A program made the translations under genes and the position numbers. The notes beneath the pieces are model-generated. The model did no database searches. It worked only from the letters and a program-made list of their open reading frames with translations, and was not told where the DNA came from. Shown piece after piece: positions 8,123-16,682 of a stretch of 64,000 bases of DNA. Position 1 is the first letter of the stretch; each line of letters starts with the position of its first letter. The stretch covers positions 1,364,001-1,428,000 of the forward strand of contig NZ_CP034550.1 in NCBI RefSeq assembly GCF_009498035.1, read 5' to 3'. This stretch comes from Saccharothrix syringae. Lineage in GTDB: Bacteria; Actinomycetota; Actinomycetes; Mycobacteriales; Pseudonocardiaceae.

Positions 8123-9053
8123 GGTACCCGCCCATGTGCGTGAAGTACTCGGTGGCGCCGAGTTCGCGGCCGTCCTCGGTGCGCACCCGCTTGACCAGCA
8201 GCGCGTGGTTGCGGCCGCGGCGGGCCAGCGCGCCGGCGACGATCGCCACGCCGTCGCCCTCGCGGTAGAAGATCCGGCCGGGCGTGCCGCCGTAGCGCCC
8301 CTCGGACACCTCGGCCTCGACGATCTCCAGCCGCTTGCCCCTGTGGAAGCAGAACGCGCTCGGGTACGGCGCGCACTGGGCGCGGACCAGCCGGTCGAGC
8401 TCGTCGGCCTCCCACGTCCAGTCGATGCGCAGGTCCTCCTCGGCGCGCTTGTGGAAGAAGCTGGCCTTGGACCGGTCCTGCTTGAGGAAGTCGGTGCGGC
8501 CCTTGGCGATCTCGGCCAGGCCGTCGACGGTGATCGGGCCGAACAGGGCGAGGGTCTTGTGGAACAGGTCGGCGGTGGTGTCGCGGGGGCCGACCGGGAC
8601 GGCGCGCTGGAGCACGATGTCGCCCGCGTCGAGCGTCTCGTCCATCATGTGGGCGGTGACGCCGACCTCCTTCTCGTCGTTGATCAGGGCCCAGATCAGC
8701 GGCGAGAAGCCCGCGTAGGCGGGCAGCAGCGAGTCGTGCACGTTCAGCGTGCCGTGCTTGGGCAGGGTGAAGATGTGGGGCGGGATCCAGGTGCGCCAGT
8801 TGGTGGCGACGATGACGTCCGGCTCGACCTGCTTGAGCCGCTGGAACAGCTCGTCGTCGTCCGGCCGGTTGCGGATGATCGTCTCGACGCCGTGCTCGGC
8901 GGCCAGGTCGGCGACGGAGTCGCTCCAGATGCGCTCGTAGGCGTGGTCGCTCTTGGGGTGGGTCACCACCAGGACGACCTCGTGCTCGGAGTCCAGCAGC
9001 GCCTGGAGGGTGCGGTGACCCCAGGTTTGGTAGCCGAACATGACGACGCGCAT
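8106..9053 (-). CDS. Methionyl-tRNA formyltransferase-like enzyme, probably siderophore N-hydroxyornithine formyltransferase
   Basis: 315 residues. The N-terminal formyltransferase domain shows the N10-formyl-THF site NVHDSLLPAYAG (N104, H106) and the LDAGDIV motif (142-147). A C-terminal OB-like domain with EIVEAEV follows, as in Fmt. The housekeeping Fmt normally sits beside def and has a different N-terminus. This copy is monocistronic and begins under an iron-box-like sequence, as do orphan hydroxamate-siderophore formyltransferases (CchA in coelichelin, Rft for rhodochelin). ATG at 9053 has AAGGAG 7 nt upstream. No NRPS is present in the window, so the link is inferred from the motif and regulation. 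Confidence 0.75.
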   Translation of the reverse strand: MRVVMFGYQTWGHRTLQALLDSEHEVVLVVTHPKSDHAYERIWSDSVADLAAEHGVETIIRNRPDDDELFQRLKQVEPDVIVATNWRTWIPPHIFTLPKHGTLNVHDSLLPAYAGFSPLIWALINDEKEVGVTAHMMDETLDAGDIVLQRAVPVGPRDTTADLFHKTLALFGPITVDGLAEIAKGRTDFLKQDRSKASFFHKRAEEDLRIDWTWEADELDRLVRAQCAPYPSAFCFHRGKRLEIVEAEVSEGRYGGTPGRIFYREGDGVAIVAGALARRGRNHALLVKRVRTEDGRELGATEYFTHMGGYLTSRP

Positions 9054-9064
9054 GGGCGCTCTCC

Positions 9065-9116
9065 TTAGCCTCGCCTAAGTTATCGCACCCTAACCTAAGT
9101 TGGTGTTCGCTAGCCT
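9065..9116. promoter_or_regulatory. Iron-box-like sites and divergent promoter
   Basis: Box B (9080-9098) matches the 19-bp IdeR/DmdR consensus TTAGGTTAGSCTAACCTAA at 14 positions, with its right half CTAACCTAA exact. Box A (9065-9078, TTAGCCTCGCCTAA) matches 12 of the right-hand 14 and overlaps the ribosome site of the formyltransferase gene. TAGCCT at 9111-9116 is the likely -10 box of the amidohydrolase gene, 6 nt before its GTG. Confidence 0.65.
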
Positions 9117-9122
9117 GCGCGG

Positions 9123-10712
9123 GTGATCCTGGACCAGAAGTTCGTGAACGGACGGGTCGTGACCCTGGACCCGGCCCACCCGGCGGCCACCGTGATCGGC
9201 ACGTGGGCGGGACGCGTGGTCGGCCTGGACGACGCCGTGGCGGACCTGCCCGCCCGGCGGGTGGTCGACCTGGGCGGGGCGGTGGTGCTGCCGGGGTTCG
9301 TCGACGCGCACAACCACCTGGCCTGGGCCGGCCGGGCCTCGCGGACCCCCGACATCTCCTCGTGCGCGACCGTGGTCCAGGTGCTGGACGTGCTGCGCGC
9401 CGCGCCGCGGACCTCCGACTGGCTGGAGGTGGCCGGGTACGACCACCGCGCCCTGGACCGGCCGCTGACCTCCCGCGACCTGGACCTGGTCGGCCCGCGG
9501 GTCTACGTGCAGGACCTGTCCGGGCACGCGTGCGTGGTCAGCGGCGACGTGCTCGACGTGCTGCCCGCGCACGTGCTGCGGGAGGCGCAGCGCGACGCCG
9601 AGGGGAGGCCGACCGGGTTCCTGGCCGAGGGCGCCCAGACCGCGGTGCGGGCCCTGCGGCTGCCGTACTCGCTGGACGACATCGCCGCGGACGTCGCGCT
9701 CGGCGCGGCGCAGTGCGCCCGCGAGGGCGTGGTGCTGGCCGCCGAGGCGGGGGTCGGTGGTGGCCTGATCGGCAGCAGCCCGCTGGAGGTCGAGGCGTAC
9801 CAGCGCGCCGACCTGCCGATCCGCGTCCAGCTCATGGTCTCGGCCGACCGGCTGGAGCCCGTGGTCGCCCACCTCGCCGACGGCATCCGCCGGGCCGTGC
9901 CGCTGGGCCTGCGCACCGGCCTGGGCGGCGACCGGCTGTCCATCGGCGCGCTCAAGCTGTGGACCGACGGCGGCATGATCGCCCGCACGGCGGCCCTGAC
10001 CTCGCCGTACGAGGGCATGGACACGGCCGGCCAGCTCCAGGACGACCCGTCGCTCATGCACGCCGCGATCGTCGACGGCCACGCGGCCGGGTGGCAGCTG
10101 GCCGTGCACGCCATCGGGGACCGGGCGATCGACTTCGCCCTCGACGCGCTGGCCGACGCCCAGCACGCGGTGCCCCGGCCGGACGCGCGGCACCGCATCG
10201 AGCACTGCGGGCTGGTGCGGCCCGAGCAGGTGGACCGGATCGCGGAGCTGAACGTGGTGCCGGTGGTCCAGCCGACGTTCCTGTGGGCCTACGGGGACGA
10301 CTACTCGCGGATCATGGGGCCGGAGCGGGCGCCGTGGCTGTACCGGGGGCGGGCGTTCCTCGACCGGGGGATCGTGGTGGCGGGCAGCTCGGACCGGCCG
10401 GTGGCCGACGGGAAGCCGTTGCGGGCGGTGCAGTTCATGGTCGAGCGGCTGTCGCGGGAGGGGACGGCGGTCGGGCCGGACGAGGCGGTGTCGGTGGAGG
10501 AGGCGCTGCGGGCCTACACGTTCGGCGCCGCTTACGCCTGTCGGCGGGAGGACGTGCTCGGCAGCGTCGGGCCGGGGCGGTTCGCCGACTTCGCGGTGCT
10601 GGCCGACGACCCGTTGAGGTGCGAGGTGTCGCGGATCGGGGACATCGAGGTGCTGGCGACGGTGGTGGGCGGCGACTTCGCCCACGACGCGGGGGGCTTC
10701 GGCGGCGAGTGA
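9123..10712 (+). CDS. Metal-dependent amidohydrolase, YtcJ-like
   Basis: 529 residues. The N-terminal beta-sandwich (VILDQKFVNGRVVTLDP) and the metal motif GFVDAHNH (HxH, about residues 60-65), followed by LAVHAIGDRAIDFAL, RHRIEHCGLV and SSDRPV, match the YtcJ/amidohydrolase-3 group. These hydrolyse amide or ester bonds in varied small molecules; the substrate is unknown. The GTG start is probably leaderless (TAGCCT 6 nt before). It diverges from the formyltransferase gene, so iron control of both is possible. No signal peptide. Confidence 0.87.
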   Translation: MILDQKFVNGRVVTLDPAHPAATVIGTWAGRVVGLDDAVADLPARRVVDLGGAVVLPGFVDAHNHLAWAGRASRTPDISSCATVVQVLDVLRAAPRTSDWLEVAGYDHRALDRPLTSRDLDLVGPRVYVQDLSGHACVVSGDVLDVLPAHVLREAQRDAEGRPTGFLAEGAQTAVRALRLPYSLDDIAADVALGAAQCAREGVVLAAEAGVGGGLIGSSPLEVEAYQRADLPIRVQLMVSADRLEPVVAHLADGIRRAVPLGLRTGLGGDRLSIGALKLWTDGGMIARTAALTSPYEGMDTAGQLQDDPSLMHAAIVDGHAAGWQLAVHAIGDRAIDFALDALADAQHAVPRPDARHRIEHCGLVRPEQVDRIAELNVVPVVQPTFLWAYGDDYSRIMGPERAPWLYRGRAFLDRGIVVAGSSDRPVADGKPLRAVQFMVERLSREGTAVGPDEAVSVEEALRAYTFGAAYACRREDVLGSVGPGRFADFAVLADDPLRCEVSRIGDIEVLATVVGGDFAHDAGGFGGE

Positions 10713-10933
10713 CCCGGGCCGACCCTGACCAACACCGACCTGTGCCGACCCGGCCGTGACCTGCCCGGACCTGTGCCGACCCGCCCCGACCCCGCGCCGC
10801 CCCCGACCCCTCGCCCCGCCCCCTCGGTTCGGGCCCTCGGTCCGGCCCCGACCCCCGTGTCCCCCTCGGCCCTCCTCGGCTCCCTCGACCCCGCGCGCCG
10901 GCCGGCGACCTGGCCACCGGCCGGCGGGCGGGG
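10713..10933. terminator. C-rich intergenic stretch with a bidirectional terminator
   Basis: Non-coding space between convergent genes. It is strongly C-rich with recurring CCGACC words, and GACCTGTGCCGACCCG occurs twice about 32 bp apart. A perfect 10-bp stem, CGCCGGCCGG (10896-10905) with CCGGCCGGCG (10917-10926), lies just before the stop of the minus-strand gene. Confidence 0.55.
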
Positions 10934-11563
10934 TCAGGCGCTCATCCGCCAGTGCACGACGTACCCCGCCGCCTCGGCCGCGATCAGCGCGTCGAGCTTG
11001 GCCAGGTTCGTCCGCCGCGACATCCGGAACGCCCGCCCGCGCCGCGCGTCCAGCACCAGCGGCGTGGCGTCGGGCAGCACGTCGTCCATGCTCTGCTGCA
11101 GCACGCGCAGCGCCACGTTCGCCGCCTCCTGGGTCAGCGGCGGCTCCTTGACGTACACCAGCACCGCGGCCCGCGACCCGTCCGGCGCCAGCAGCCCCAG
11201 GTGCGGCCGCACCCGCAGCTCCAGCTCACCGGCGAACCACCGCGTCGACCCGACCGGGATGCCGGTGGCCCGCGTGTCCAGCAACCAGGGCAGGAACCCG
11301 TCCCGCAGCTCCTGGAACGCCCGCAGCTGCCCGGCCCGCGGCGAGTCCAGCGCCACCCCGATCGCCTTCTCCAGCTCGGCCTCCGGGTCGGGCGAGTTCG
11401 CGGCGCGGCGCATCGCGTCGCGCATCGGGTTGTAGAAGCCCGCGACCCACTGCCCCGACGACAGGTAGATCCGGCGCTGATCGTTGACGATGCTGATCCG
11501 GCCACGCTGGCCGCTCATGGCGTACTCGGTGAAGGACAGGGCGGTGACGCTGACCAGTGCCAC
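10934..11563 (-). CDS. Conserved hypothetical protein
   Basis: 209 residues from GTG at 11563, with GAGGGGAG 7 nt upstream. I do not recognise the family. It is soluble, with no signal peptide or membrane segment. It starts with a beta-rich part (MALVSVTALSFTEYAM, GRISIVNDQRRIYLS), then an alpha-helical middle (about 45-105), then strands ELELRVRPHLGLL and AAVLVYVKEPPLTQEAA and a C-terminal helix. Its 3' end faces the amidohydrolase gene and its 5' end follows the MarR gene by 69 bp on the same strand, so the two may be co-transcribed. Confidence 0.65.
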   Translation of the reverse strand: MALVSVTALSFTEYAMSGQRGRISIVNDQRRIYLSSGQWVAGFYNPMRDAMRRAANSPDPEAELEKAIGVALDSPRAGQLRAFQELRDGFLPWLLDTRATGIPVGSTRWFAGELELRVRPHLGLLAPDGSRAAVLVYVKEPPLTQEAANVALRVLQQSMDDVLPDATPLVLDARRGRAFRMSRRTNLAKLDALIAAEAAGYVVHWRMSA

Positions 11564-11631
11564 GGCAGGCTCCCCTCGGGCGATCGAACTCGTGTTCGAT
11601 TCTACTCCGGGGGTCCGACAAAAAACCGTCC

Positions 11632-12042
11632 TCAAGCACGCACTTTGGCCAGCAGCGGACCCAGTTCGGGGTCCTCGGCGACCTCCTCGAAGATGGCCGT
11701 GAGGGTGTGCTCGAAGAACGGCTCCGCCTCGTCGAGCACCTGCCGCCCGGCGGGGGTGATGCAGCTGAACACGCCGCGCCGGTCGGTCTCGCACAGCTCC
11801 CGCGACGTCAGCCCGGACTGCTCCAACCGGGCGACCAGCCGGCTCACCGAGCTCTGGTTGAGCCCGACCACCTCGGTCAGCTCCTGCATCCGCAGCTCGC
11901 CTTCCGGCGCACCGGCCAGCGCGGACAGCGCGACGAACTCCGACATGCCGAAGTTGAACCGCCGCTGCAGGGCGCGCTCCAGGTTCGCGTTGATCCGGTT
12001 GTGCAACGCCCGCAGACCCGACCAAGTGGCGTGAACGGACAA
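11632..12042 (-). CDS. MarR-family transcriptional regulator
   Basis: 136 residues if TTG at 12042 is the start, with GGGGG 6 nt upstream. An in-frame ATG at 12078 exists but lies inside TAGGAT (12082-12077), the best -10 box here, so transcription should begin downstream of it. The winged helix is typical: FNFGMSEFVALSALAG, then MQELTEVVGLNQSSVSRLVARLEQSGL as recognition helix and TDRRGVFSCITPAG as the wing. The ligand is unknown. It diverges from the methyltransferase gene and may control it. Confidence 0.85.
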   Translation of the reverse strand: MSVHATWSGLRALHNRINANLERALQRRFNFGMSEFVALSALAGAPEGELRMQELTEVVGLNQSSVSRLVARLEQSGLTSRELCETDRRGVFSCITPAGRQVLDEAEPFFEHTLTAIFEEVAEDPELGPLLAKVRA

Positions 12043-12127
12043 CGACGACCCCCTGGGACGAAGCTGTGGGCCTCCCATCCTATGCCGCTCGGCGCGGGCC
12101 TAAGCTGCGACCGGGAAGGAGCCGAGC

Positions 12128-12913
12128 GTGGCTGAACGACCGGACATCGACCTGACCAGACCCAGTGCGGCCCGGGTGTACGACTACTACCTCGGCGGGG
12201 CGCACAACTTCGCCGTGGACCGGGAGATGGCCGAGCAGGCCATCCGGATGTGGCCCGAAGTGCCGATGATCATGCGGGCCAACCGGGCGTTCCTGCGCCG
12301 GGCCGTGCGGTTCTGCGTGGCCCGGGGGGTCACCCAGTTCCTCGACCTGGGCTCGGGCATACCGACCGTGGGCAACGTCCACGAGGTGGCCCGCGCCGCC
12401 GACCCCGGGGCGCGCGTGGTCTACGTCGACAACGACCCGGTCGCGGTCACCTACAGCCGCACGATCCTCGACGGCGACCGGCAGACCGCCGTCGTCCAGG
12501 AGGACCTGCGGCACCCGGCCGAGGTGCTGGCCGCCCAGCAGCTGCTGGACCTGTCCCGGCCGGTCGCGGTGATGATGGTCGCGGTCCTGCACTTCGTGGC
12601 CGACGGCGCCGCGGACGTGGTCGCCGCCTACCGCGACGCCGTGCCGCCCGGCAGCTTCCTGGTGGTCTCGCACGCCACGGGCGACGGGCAGGCCCCGCGC
12701 GACGCCGACGCGCACACCGACCTGTACCGGCAGCGCACCACCACCCCGATGACCATGCGCTCGAAGGCCGAGGTGGAGGCGTTGTTCGCGGGGTTCGAGC
12801 TGGTGGAGCCGGGTGTGGTGCACCTGCCGCTGTGGCGGCCGGAGACGCCGGAGGACGTCGACGAGCACCCCGAGCGCTTCGCCGGGCTGGCCGCGGTCGG
12901 CCGCAGGCGCTGA
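12128..12913 (+). CDS. S-adenosylmethionine-dependent methyltransferase, Methyltransf_19 (DUF574) family
   Basis: 261 residues from GTG at 12128, preceded by GAAGGAG. The N-terminus DLTRPSAARVYDYYLGGAHNFAVDREMAEQ is the hallmark of this actinobacterial family. The SAM site follows: FLDLGSGIPTVGNVHEVA (glycine-rich loop) and VVYVDNDPVAVTYSR (acidic residue binding the ribose). Many paralogues exist per genome, often near small regulators, and their substrates are not known. It diverges from the MarR gene. Confidence 0.93.
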   Translation: MAERPDIDLTRPSAARVYDYYLGGAHNFAVDREMAEQAIRMWPEVPMIMRANRAFLRRAVRFCVARGVTQFLDLGSGIPTVGNVHEVARAADPGARVVYVDNDPVAVTYSRTILDGDRQTAVVQEDLRHPAEVLAAQQLLDLSRPVAVMMVAVLHFVADGAADVVAAYRDAVPPGSFLVVSHATGDGQAPRDADAHTDLYRQRTTTPMTMRSKAEVEALFAGFELVEPGVVHLPLWRPETPEDVDEHPERFAGLAAVGRRR

Positions 12914-13277
12914 GTTCGCACCTCCGAGTGATCGGGGACCACCGGTCGCCGCCGATGTCGTGGTTTTGCCACCCGGCAGGTGCGGCTGCCGCCGAGGCTC
13001 CCCCCGACCCGGTCGGGGCGGGTGCCCCCGGAGCGCGTCCTGGCCGGCGGCCGGGTCGAGTCCCGCGACGCGCTCACCGGCATCGCGCGCGGCCCGGGCG
13101 TGCCGCCGGGCTGCACGGGCCCACCCCGTCCAGGCCGAGTCGCGCGACTGCGCCGGCCTGGACGAGCGCGCCGGGCGCGACCGGTTCCCCGCGCACGCGG
13201 CCCCGGTCACCGCGGGTTCCGCCGCCACCTCGCCGTGCCGCGCCAGGACGTGCCGCCGCACCGCGTGACCCCGGCCC
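12914..13277. other. Intergenic region without a recognisable gene
   Basis: 364 bp between a plus-strand methyltransferase gene and the end of a minus-strand regulator gene. Several short open frames cross it but none has a ribosome site or a recognisable domain. The text is coding-like in composition and could be a decayed gene. No strong terminator was seen. Confidence 0.4.
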
Positions 13278-13871
13278 TCAGGCGGGCCGGCCGGGTGCCT
13301 CCTCCCGCCGCACCGCCTGCGCGATGCGCGCCCGCACCACCTCCACGGCGAGGGTGACCAGGTCGTCGAAGCAGGGCGTCGGGCCGGTCCGGGTCCAGGA
13401 GGCCATCCGGCGGACGGCCTCCAGCACGTCGTCGGCCTGCGGCGCCAGCGTCTCCGCCACCTCGGCGAGCAGCGCCAGCGCGGCGACCGCGGACACGCCC
13501 GCCGTGCGCGCGGTCAGCACGGCGCGCGCGGCCCGCACCTCCACGGTCCCGTCCGCGCGCCTGACCAGGATGCCGTTGGCCACCATCGCCGCCAGCAGGT
13601 CGGGCCGCTCGCGCAGCGCCTCGGTCACCGCGCGGCCCACCGGCAGCAGCCGCACCAGGCAGGCGTCCGGTTCCAGCAGGGCCTGCACGGCGTCCAGCGA
13701 GAGGCCCTGCCGCTGCAACCGCAGCACGTGCCGCATGCGGGTCAGGTGGGCGCGCAGGTAGTACGGCGTCCGGCCCACCCGGACGGGCTGCGGCAACAGA
13801 CCGCGTGCGTGGTAGGAACGCACGGTCCGGGTGGTCACCCCGATTTCTGCGGCAAATTGATTGACGTTCAT
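13278..13871 (-). CDS. MerR-like transcriptional regulator
   Basis: 197 residues from ATG at 13871. The N-terminal helix-turn-helix MNVNQFAAEIGVTTRTVRSYHARGLLPQP with the wing VGRTPYYLRAHLTRM is MerR-type. The rest is helical and Ala/Leu-rich, without the Cys ligands of metal-sensing MerR proteins, so a small-molecule or protein signal is more likely. A GGGA stretch lies 10 nt upstream. It diverges from the small secreted protein gene across a 458-bp region holding three candidate operators. Confidence 0.8.
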   Translation of the reverse strand: MNVNQFAAEIGVTTRTVRSYHARGLLPQPVRVGRTPYYLRAHLTRMRHVLRLQRQGLSLDAVQALLEPDACLVRLLPVGRAVTEALRERPDLLAAMVANGILVRRADGTVEVRAARAVLTARTAGVSAVAALALLAEVAETLAPQADDVLEAVRRMASWTRTGPTPCFDDLVTLAVEVVRARIAQAVRREEAPGRPA

Positions 13872-13980
13872 CAGGCGGGTGTCCCTTTTCCGGTGAAGGG
13901 AACCCGCCGTCGGTCTCCACGGAGTGTTGGAACGGTCTGCGAGAAGATCGGCGCTCTCCATCGCGTTCCCCCTTCGATGC

Positions 13981-14023
13981 GGGGACCAATCCGAGGAAGC
14001 CTTAATCTGGCGGATTGTTCCCC
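13981..14023. promoter_or_regulatory. Inverted repeat upstream of the MerR gene
   Basis: Arms 13981-13993 and 14011-14023 match at 12 of 13 positions when inverted (core CAATCCG/CGGATTG), with a 17-nt spacer containing CCTTAAT. It may be an operator or a leader hairpin. The function is inferred from position only. Confidence 0.4.
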
Positions 14024-14066
14024 AGTGTACGACGGCGATGCCCGGAGCAGTCTGCCACCGGGCGCA

Positions 14067-14083
14067 TAAGCAAACCATAAGCA
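14067..14083. promoter_or_regulatory. Direct-repeat motif shared with the two-component locus
   Basis: TAAGCA-AACCA-TAAGCA: two identical hexamers 11 bp apart, the spacing bound by OmpR/PhoB-type regulators. The inverted sequence recurs with 16 of 17 bases at 18362-18378, directly upstream of an OmpR-type regulator gene. Confidence 0.6.
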
Positions 14084-14217
14084 GTGTGCGGGGTTGATCC
14101 GAAAGGGCGATGCCCGCCGGCAACCGGCAGGCTCCCGGAACGAAGCGCTTCCGGTGCTTCCCTCGTCGGTGCTCCCGTGCTAGCGGCGGGATTGGGGTTC
14201 GGGCAATTGTGCGAACC

Positions 14218-14235
14218 TGGAAGTATTTACTTCCA
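14218..14235. promoter_or_regulatory. Perfect 18-bp palindrome upstream of the small secreted protein gene
   Basis: TGGAAGTATTTACTTCCA is fully self-complementary and AT-rich for this genome. TTGTGC lies about 10 bp upstream. It is 95 bp before the start codon, so it fits a repressor or activator operator. Confidence 0.5.
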
Positions 14236-14329
14236 ACTCTGCTGAGCTGCGGGATTCGTGGTCAGAATTCTCGGCGTCCGAGATGTCGCCCGATACCGGG
14301 TGGCACGATAGAGGGAGGACAGGCCGCCG

Positions 14330-14734
14330 ATGATTGACACCCAGAACCGCACGTTCCTCGTGCGGGCGCTCAAGATGCTGGTCGTCTCGCTAGCGTTCTT
14401 CGCGGGTACGTCCGCCGCGGTGCAGGCGGCGTCGGCCGCGCCCGCCGTGCAGTCCGCCGCCGTGCAGGCCGTCGCACCCCAGGCCGCGCCCCAGGCCGCC
14501 CCCGCCGACTCGCAGCCGTCGGTCGCGGCGAGCTGGGCGTGCACCAGCTACCTCTACAGCAACGCCGTCGAGCGCTACTGCAACGTGTACTCCGGCTACA
14601 TCCGCTCCTACCTGCAGTGCAGCAACGGCTACACGTACTACAGCGCGTGGGTCGGCACGGGTTCGTGGTACTTCCTGCAGATCTGCCCGTCCGGCTACTA
14701 CCGCGTCTCGTCCGGCATCCAGTACACCGGCTGA
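14330..14734 (+). CDS. Small secreted Cys-containing protein of unknown function
   Basis: 134 residues. A long n-region is followed by a hydrophobic core (MLVVSLAFFAGTSAAVQAASA) and probable cleavage after an Ala-x-Ala near residue 36. Next comes an Ala/Gln/Pro/Val-rich spacer with repeated VQA/PQA units, then a mature domain of about 65 residues rich in Tyr, Ser and Gly with four cysteines (ACTSY, YCNVY, LQCSN, QICPSG), enough for two disulfides. ATG at 14330 has GGGAGGA upstream. I do not recognise the fold. Its promoter region shares a motif with the downstream two-component locus, which suggests membership of the same regulon as the MacB-like operon. Confidence 0.75.
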   Translation: MIDTQNRTFLVRALKMLVVSLAFFAGTSAAVQAASAAPAVQSAAVQAVAPQAAPQAAPADSQPSVAASWACTSYLYSNAVERYCNVYSGYIRSYLQCSNGYTYYSAWVGTGSWYFLQICPSGYYRVSSGIQYTG

Positions 14735-14753
14735 TCCCGGCAACACCCCCACC

Positions 14754-14786
14754 GCGCGGTCCCCGGTCCCAGGCCGGGGACCGCGC
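14754..14786. terminator. Bidirectional terminator hairpin
   Basis: Perfect 13-bp stem, GCGCGGTCCCCGG (14754-14766) and its complement (14774-14786), with a 7-nt loop, between the convergent secreted-protein and permease genes. Confidence 0.8.
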
Positions 14787-14796
14787 CCCCGCGCGC

Positions 14797-16005
14797 TCAG
14801 GCATCGGCCAGCGCTGCGGTGGGCGGCAGCCGCGCCGCGCGCACCGCGGGGTACACGCCGGCGAGCACGCCGATGGCCGTCGCGGCGCCGACCCCGCCGA
14901 GCAGCACCGGCACGGGCAGCACGGCGGGCCACCCCTGGACGACCGCGTAGCCGGCCGTGACCGCCGTGCCGAGCAGGGCGCCCGCCGCGCCGCCGATCCC
15001 GGCGAGCACCACCGACTCGGTGAGGAACTGGGCCCGGACCTGCCGCCTGCTCGCGCCCAGCGCCCGGCGCAGGCCGATCTCCCGCCGCCGTTCGAGCACC
15101 GAGATGACCATGGTGTTGGCCACGCCGATGCCGCCGACGAGCAGGGCGATCGCCCCGAGCCCCAGGAACAGCGCGGAGTAGGCGCGCTCGGTGATCCGCT
15201 GGGCCACCAGCACGTCCGACGGCCTGCTGACCAGCACCTCGTTCGGCCGCTCCGGGTTGACCGTGCGGCCCAGCACCGACTTCACCGCCTCCACGGCCTG
15301 CTCCCGCGCCCGGACGTAGACCAGGCCGGGGGTGCCGTCGAAGCCGAGGTACCGCTCGGCGGCGGGCCACCCGACCAGCGCGGACCCGTCGATCTCCGGC
15401 GCCAGCGGCACCGGTTCCAGCACCCCGGCCACCGCGAACGACCGGTCCGCGATCCACACCAGCGGCGTGGGCCCGGCGGCCGGGAGCTCGACGCCCAGCA
15501 CGCGCGCGGCCCGGTCCCCGAGCACCACCACGGGGTAGTGCTCGGTGGCGGGGGTGAGGAACCGCCCGGTCCGGACCCGGGCGTGGACCACGTCGAGCAG
15601 GTCGAGCCGGCCGGCCGCGACCCGGATGCCGCCGTTGTCCGCGCGCGGCACCAGGTCGCTGCGCCGCACCGTCGCCGTGGTCGCCCCGGTCGCGGACACC
15701 GCCTCGACCGGCGGGATGCGCCTGATCATGGCCGGCGAGTCCGGGGGCAGCTTCGCCCTGGTCGAGCTGAACAGGTCGTTGCCCGGCGAGACGGTCAGCA
15801 GGTTCGGGCCCAGCGCGGCGATCTGCGCCCGCAGCGCGGCCTGGCTCGACGCCGGTATGCCGACCACGGCGACCAGGGAGGCGATGCCGATCGCGATGCC
15901 CAGGGCCGCGAGGGCGGTGCGCACCAGGCGGGTGCGCAGGCCGACCAGGCCCAGCAGCAGCACGTCGGCCGGGGACAGGCGGGTGGGGCGGGGGAGTTCG
16001 GTCAC
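14797..16005 (-). CDS. MacB-like ABC transporter permease (FtsX family)
   Basis: 402 residues from GTG at 16005, overlapping the ATPase stop by four bases. Topology is MacB-like: one TM near residues 18-50 ([23 protein letters not shown]), a large extracytoplasmic MacB_PCD domain (about 60-270), then three TMs with the FtsX motif [20 protein letters not shown] between them. It would couple ATP use to extracytoplasmic movement of a peptide, lipoprotein or antibiotic rather than form a classical pore. It is the last gene of a four-gene operon. Confidence 0.92.
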   Translation of the reverse strand: MTELPRPTRLSPADVLLLGLVGLRTRLVRTALAALGIAIGIASLVAVVGIPASSQAALRAQIAALGPNLLTVSPGNDLFSSTRAKLPPDSPAMIRRIPPVEAVSATGATTATVRRSDLVPRADNGGIRVAAGRLDLLDVVHARVRTGRFLTPATEHYPVVVLGDRAARVLGVELPAAGPTPLVWIADRSFAVAGVLEPVPLAPEIDGSALVGWPAAERYLGFDGTPGLVYVRAREQAVEAVKSVLGRTVNPERPNEVLVSRPSDVLVAQRITERAYSALFLGLGAIALLVGGIGVANTMVISVLERRREIGLRRALGASRRQVRAQFLTESVVLAGIGGAAGALLGTAVTAGYAVVQGWPAVLPVPVLLGGVGAATAIGVLAGVYPAVRAARLPPTAALADA

Positions 16006-16682
16006 GGCCGCCACCCCGTGTCCAGCCGGATGCGGCCGTCGAAGACCTCCACCCGGCGGGGCGCCGCCGCGGCGATCGCCCCGTCGTGCGTGATCAGCAC
16101 GACCGTGGTGCCCTCGGCGTTGAGCTCGCGCAGCAGCGCCAGCACCTCGCCGCCGGAGGTCGAGTCGAGGTTCCCGGTCGGTTCGTCCGCCAGCACGACG
16201 GACGGCCGGTTCACCACGGCCCGGGCGATCGCGACCCGCTGCTTCTCGCCGCCGGACAGCTCCGCGGGCAGGTGGTCGGCGCGGTGGGTCAGCCCCACCC
16301 GGGCCAGCGCCGCGTCGGCGCGGGCCCGGCGCTCGCGGCGGGGCACGCCGCGGTAGACCTGGGCGGCCACCACGTTCTCCCGCGCGGTCAGCCCCTCGGT
16401 CAGGTGGAACTGCTGGAACACGAAGCCCAGCCACGACGCGCGCAGCGCGGACAGCCGCCGGTCGGGCAGCGCGCCCACGTCGTGCCCGTTGACCAGGACC
16501 CGGCCCGCGCTGGGCCGGTCCAGCGCGCCCATCAGGTGCAGCATGGTCGACTTGCCGGAACCCGACGGCCCGACCACCGCGACCAGCTCGCCCGCGCCCA
16601 CCGCGATCGACGCGCCGCGCAGGGCGGCGACGCCGCCGGGGTGGACCTTGGCCACCCCGTCCAGTTCGAGCACCGGGGTCAC
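16002..16682 (-). CDS. ABC transporter ATP-binding protein (MacB/LolD type)
   Basis: 226 residues from GTG at 16682. Walker [11 protein letters not shown]-loop [10 protein letters not shown], signature LSGGEKQR, Walker [13 protein letters not shown] and the H-loop LITHD are all intact. The short single-domain form and the GNLD sequence after Walker B are typical of the MacB/LolD/FtsE group, which pairs with FtsX-like permeases such as its neighbour. Four-base overlaps on both sides imply translational coupling. Confidence 0.95.
   Translation of the reverse strand: MTPVLELDGVAKVHPGGVAALRGASIAVGAGELVAVVGPSGSGKSTMLHLMGALDRPSAGRVLVNGHDVGALPDRRLSALRASWLGFVFQQFHLTEGLTARENVVAAQVYRGVPRRERRARADAALARVGLTHRADHLPAELSGGEKQRVAIARAVVNRPSVVLADEPTGNLDSTSGGEVLALLRELNAEGTTVVLITHDGAIAAAAPRRVEVFDGRIRLDTGWRP

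Noticed and set aside
8106..10712. A complete siderophore biosynthetic cluster
   Set aside because: Only a formyltransferase and an amidohydrolase are present; no NRPS, hydroxylase, transporter or reductase is encoded nearby.
12040..12078. ATG at 12078 as the start of the MarR gene
   Set aside because: It lies inside the best -10 box; TTG at 12042 has a ribosome site at the right distance.
14084..14165. SAM-I-like riboswitch (CCGGCAACC followed by GGTGC)
   Set aside because: The two short words match but the kink-turn and P1/P4 pairing of a SAM riboswitch could not be built, and the downstream gene has no link to methionine.
14110..14337. 75-codon gene upstream of the small secreted protein
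   Set aside because: It crosses the palindrome and promoter region, has no ribosome site and overlaps the start of the better-supported gene.
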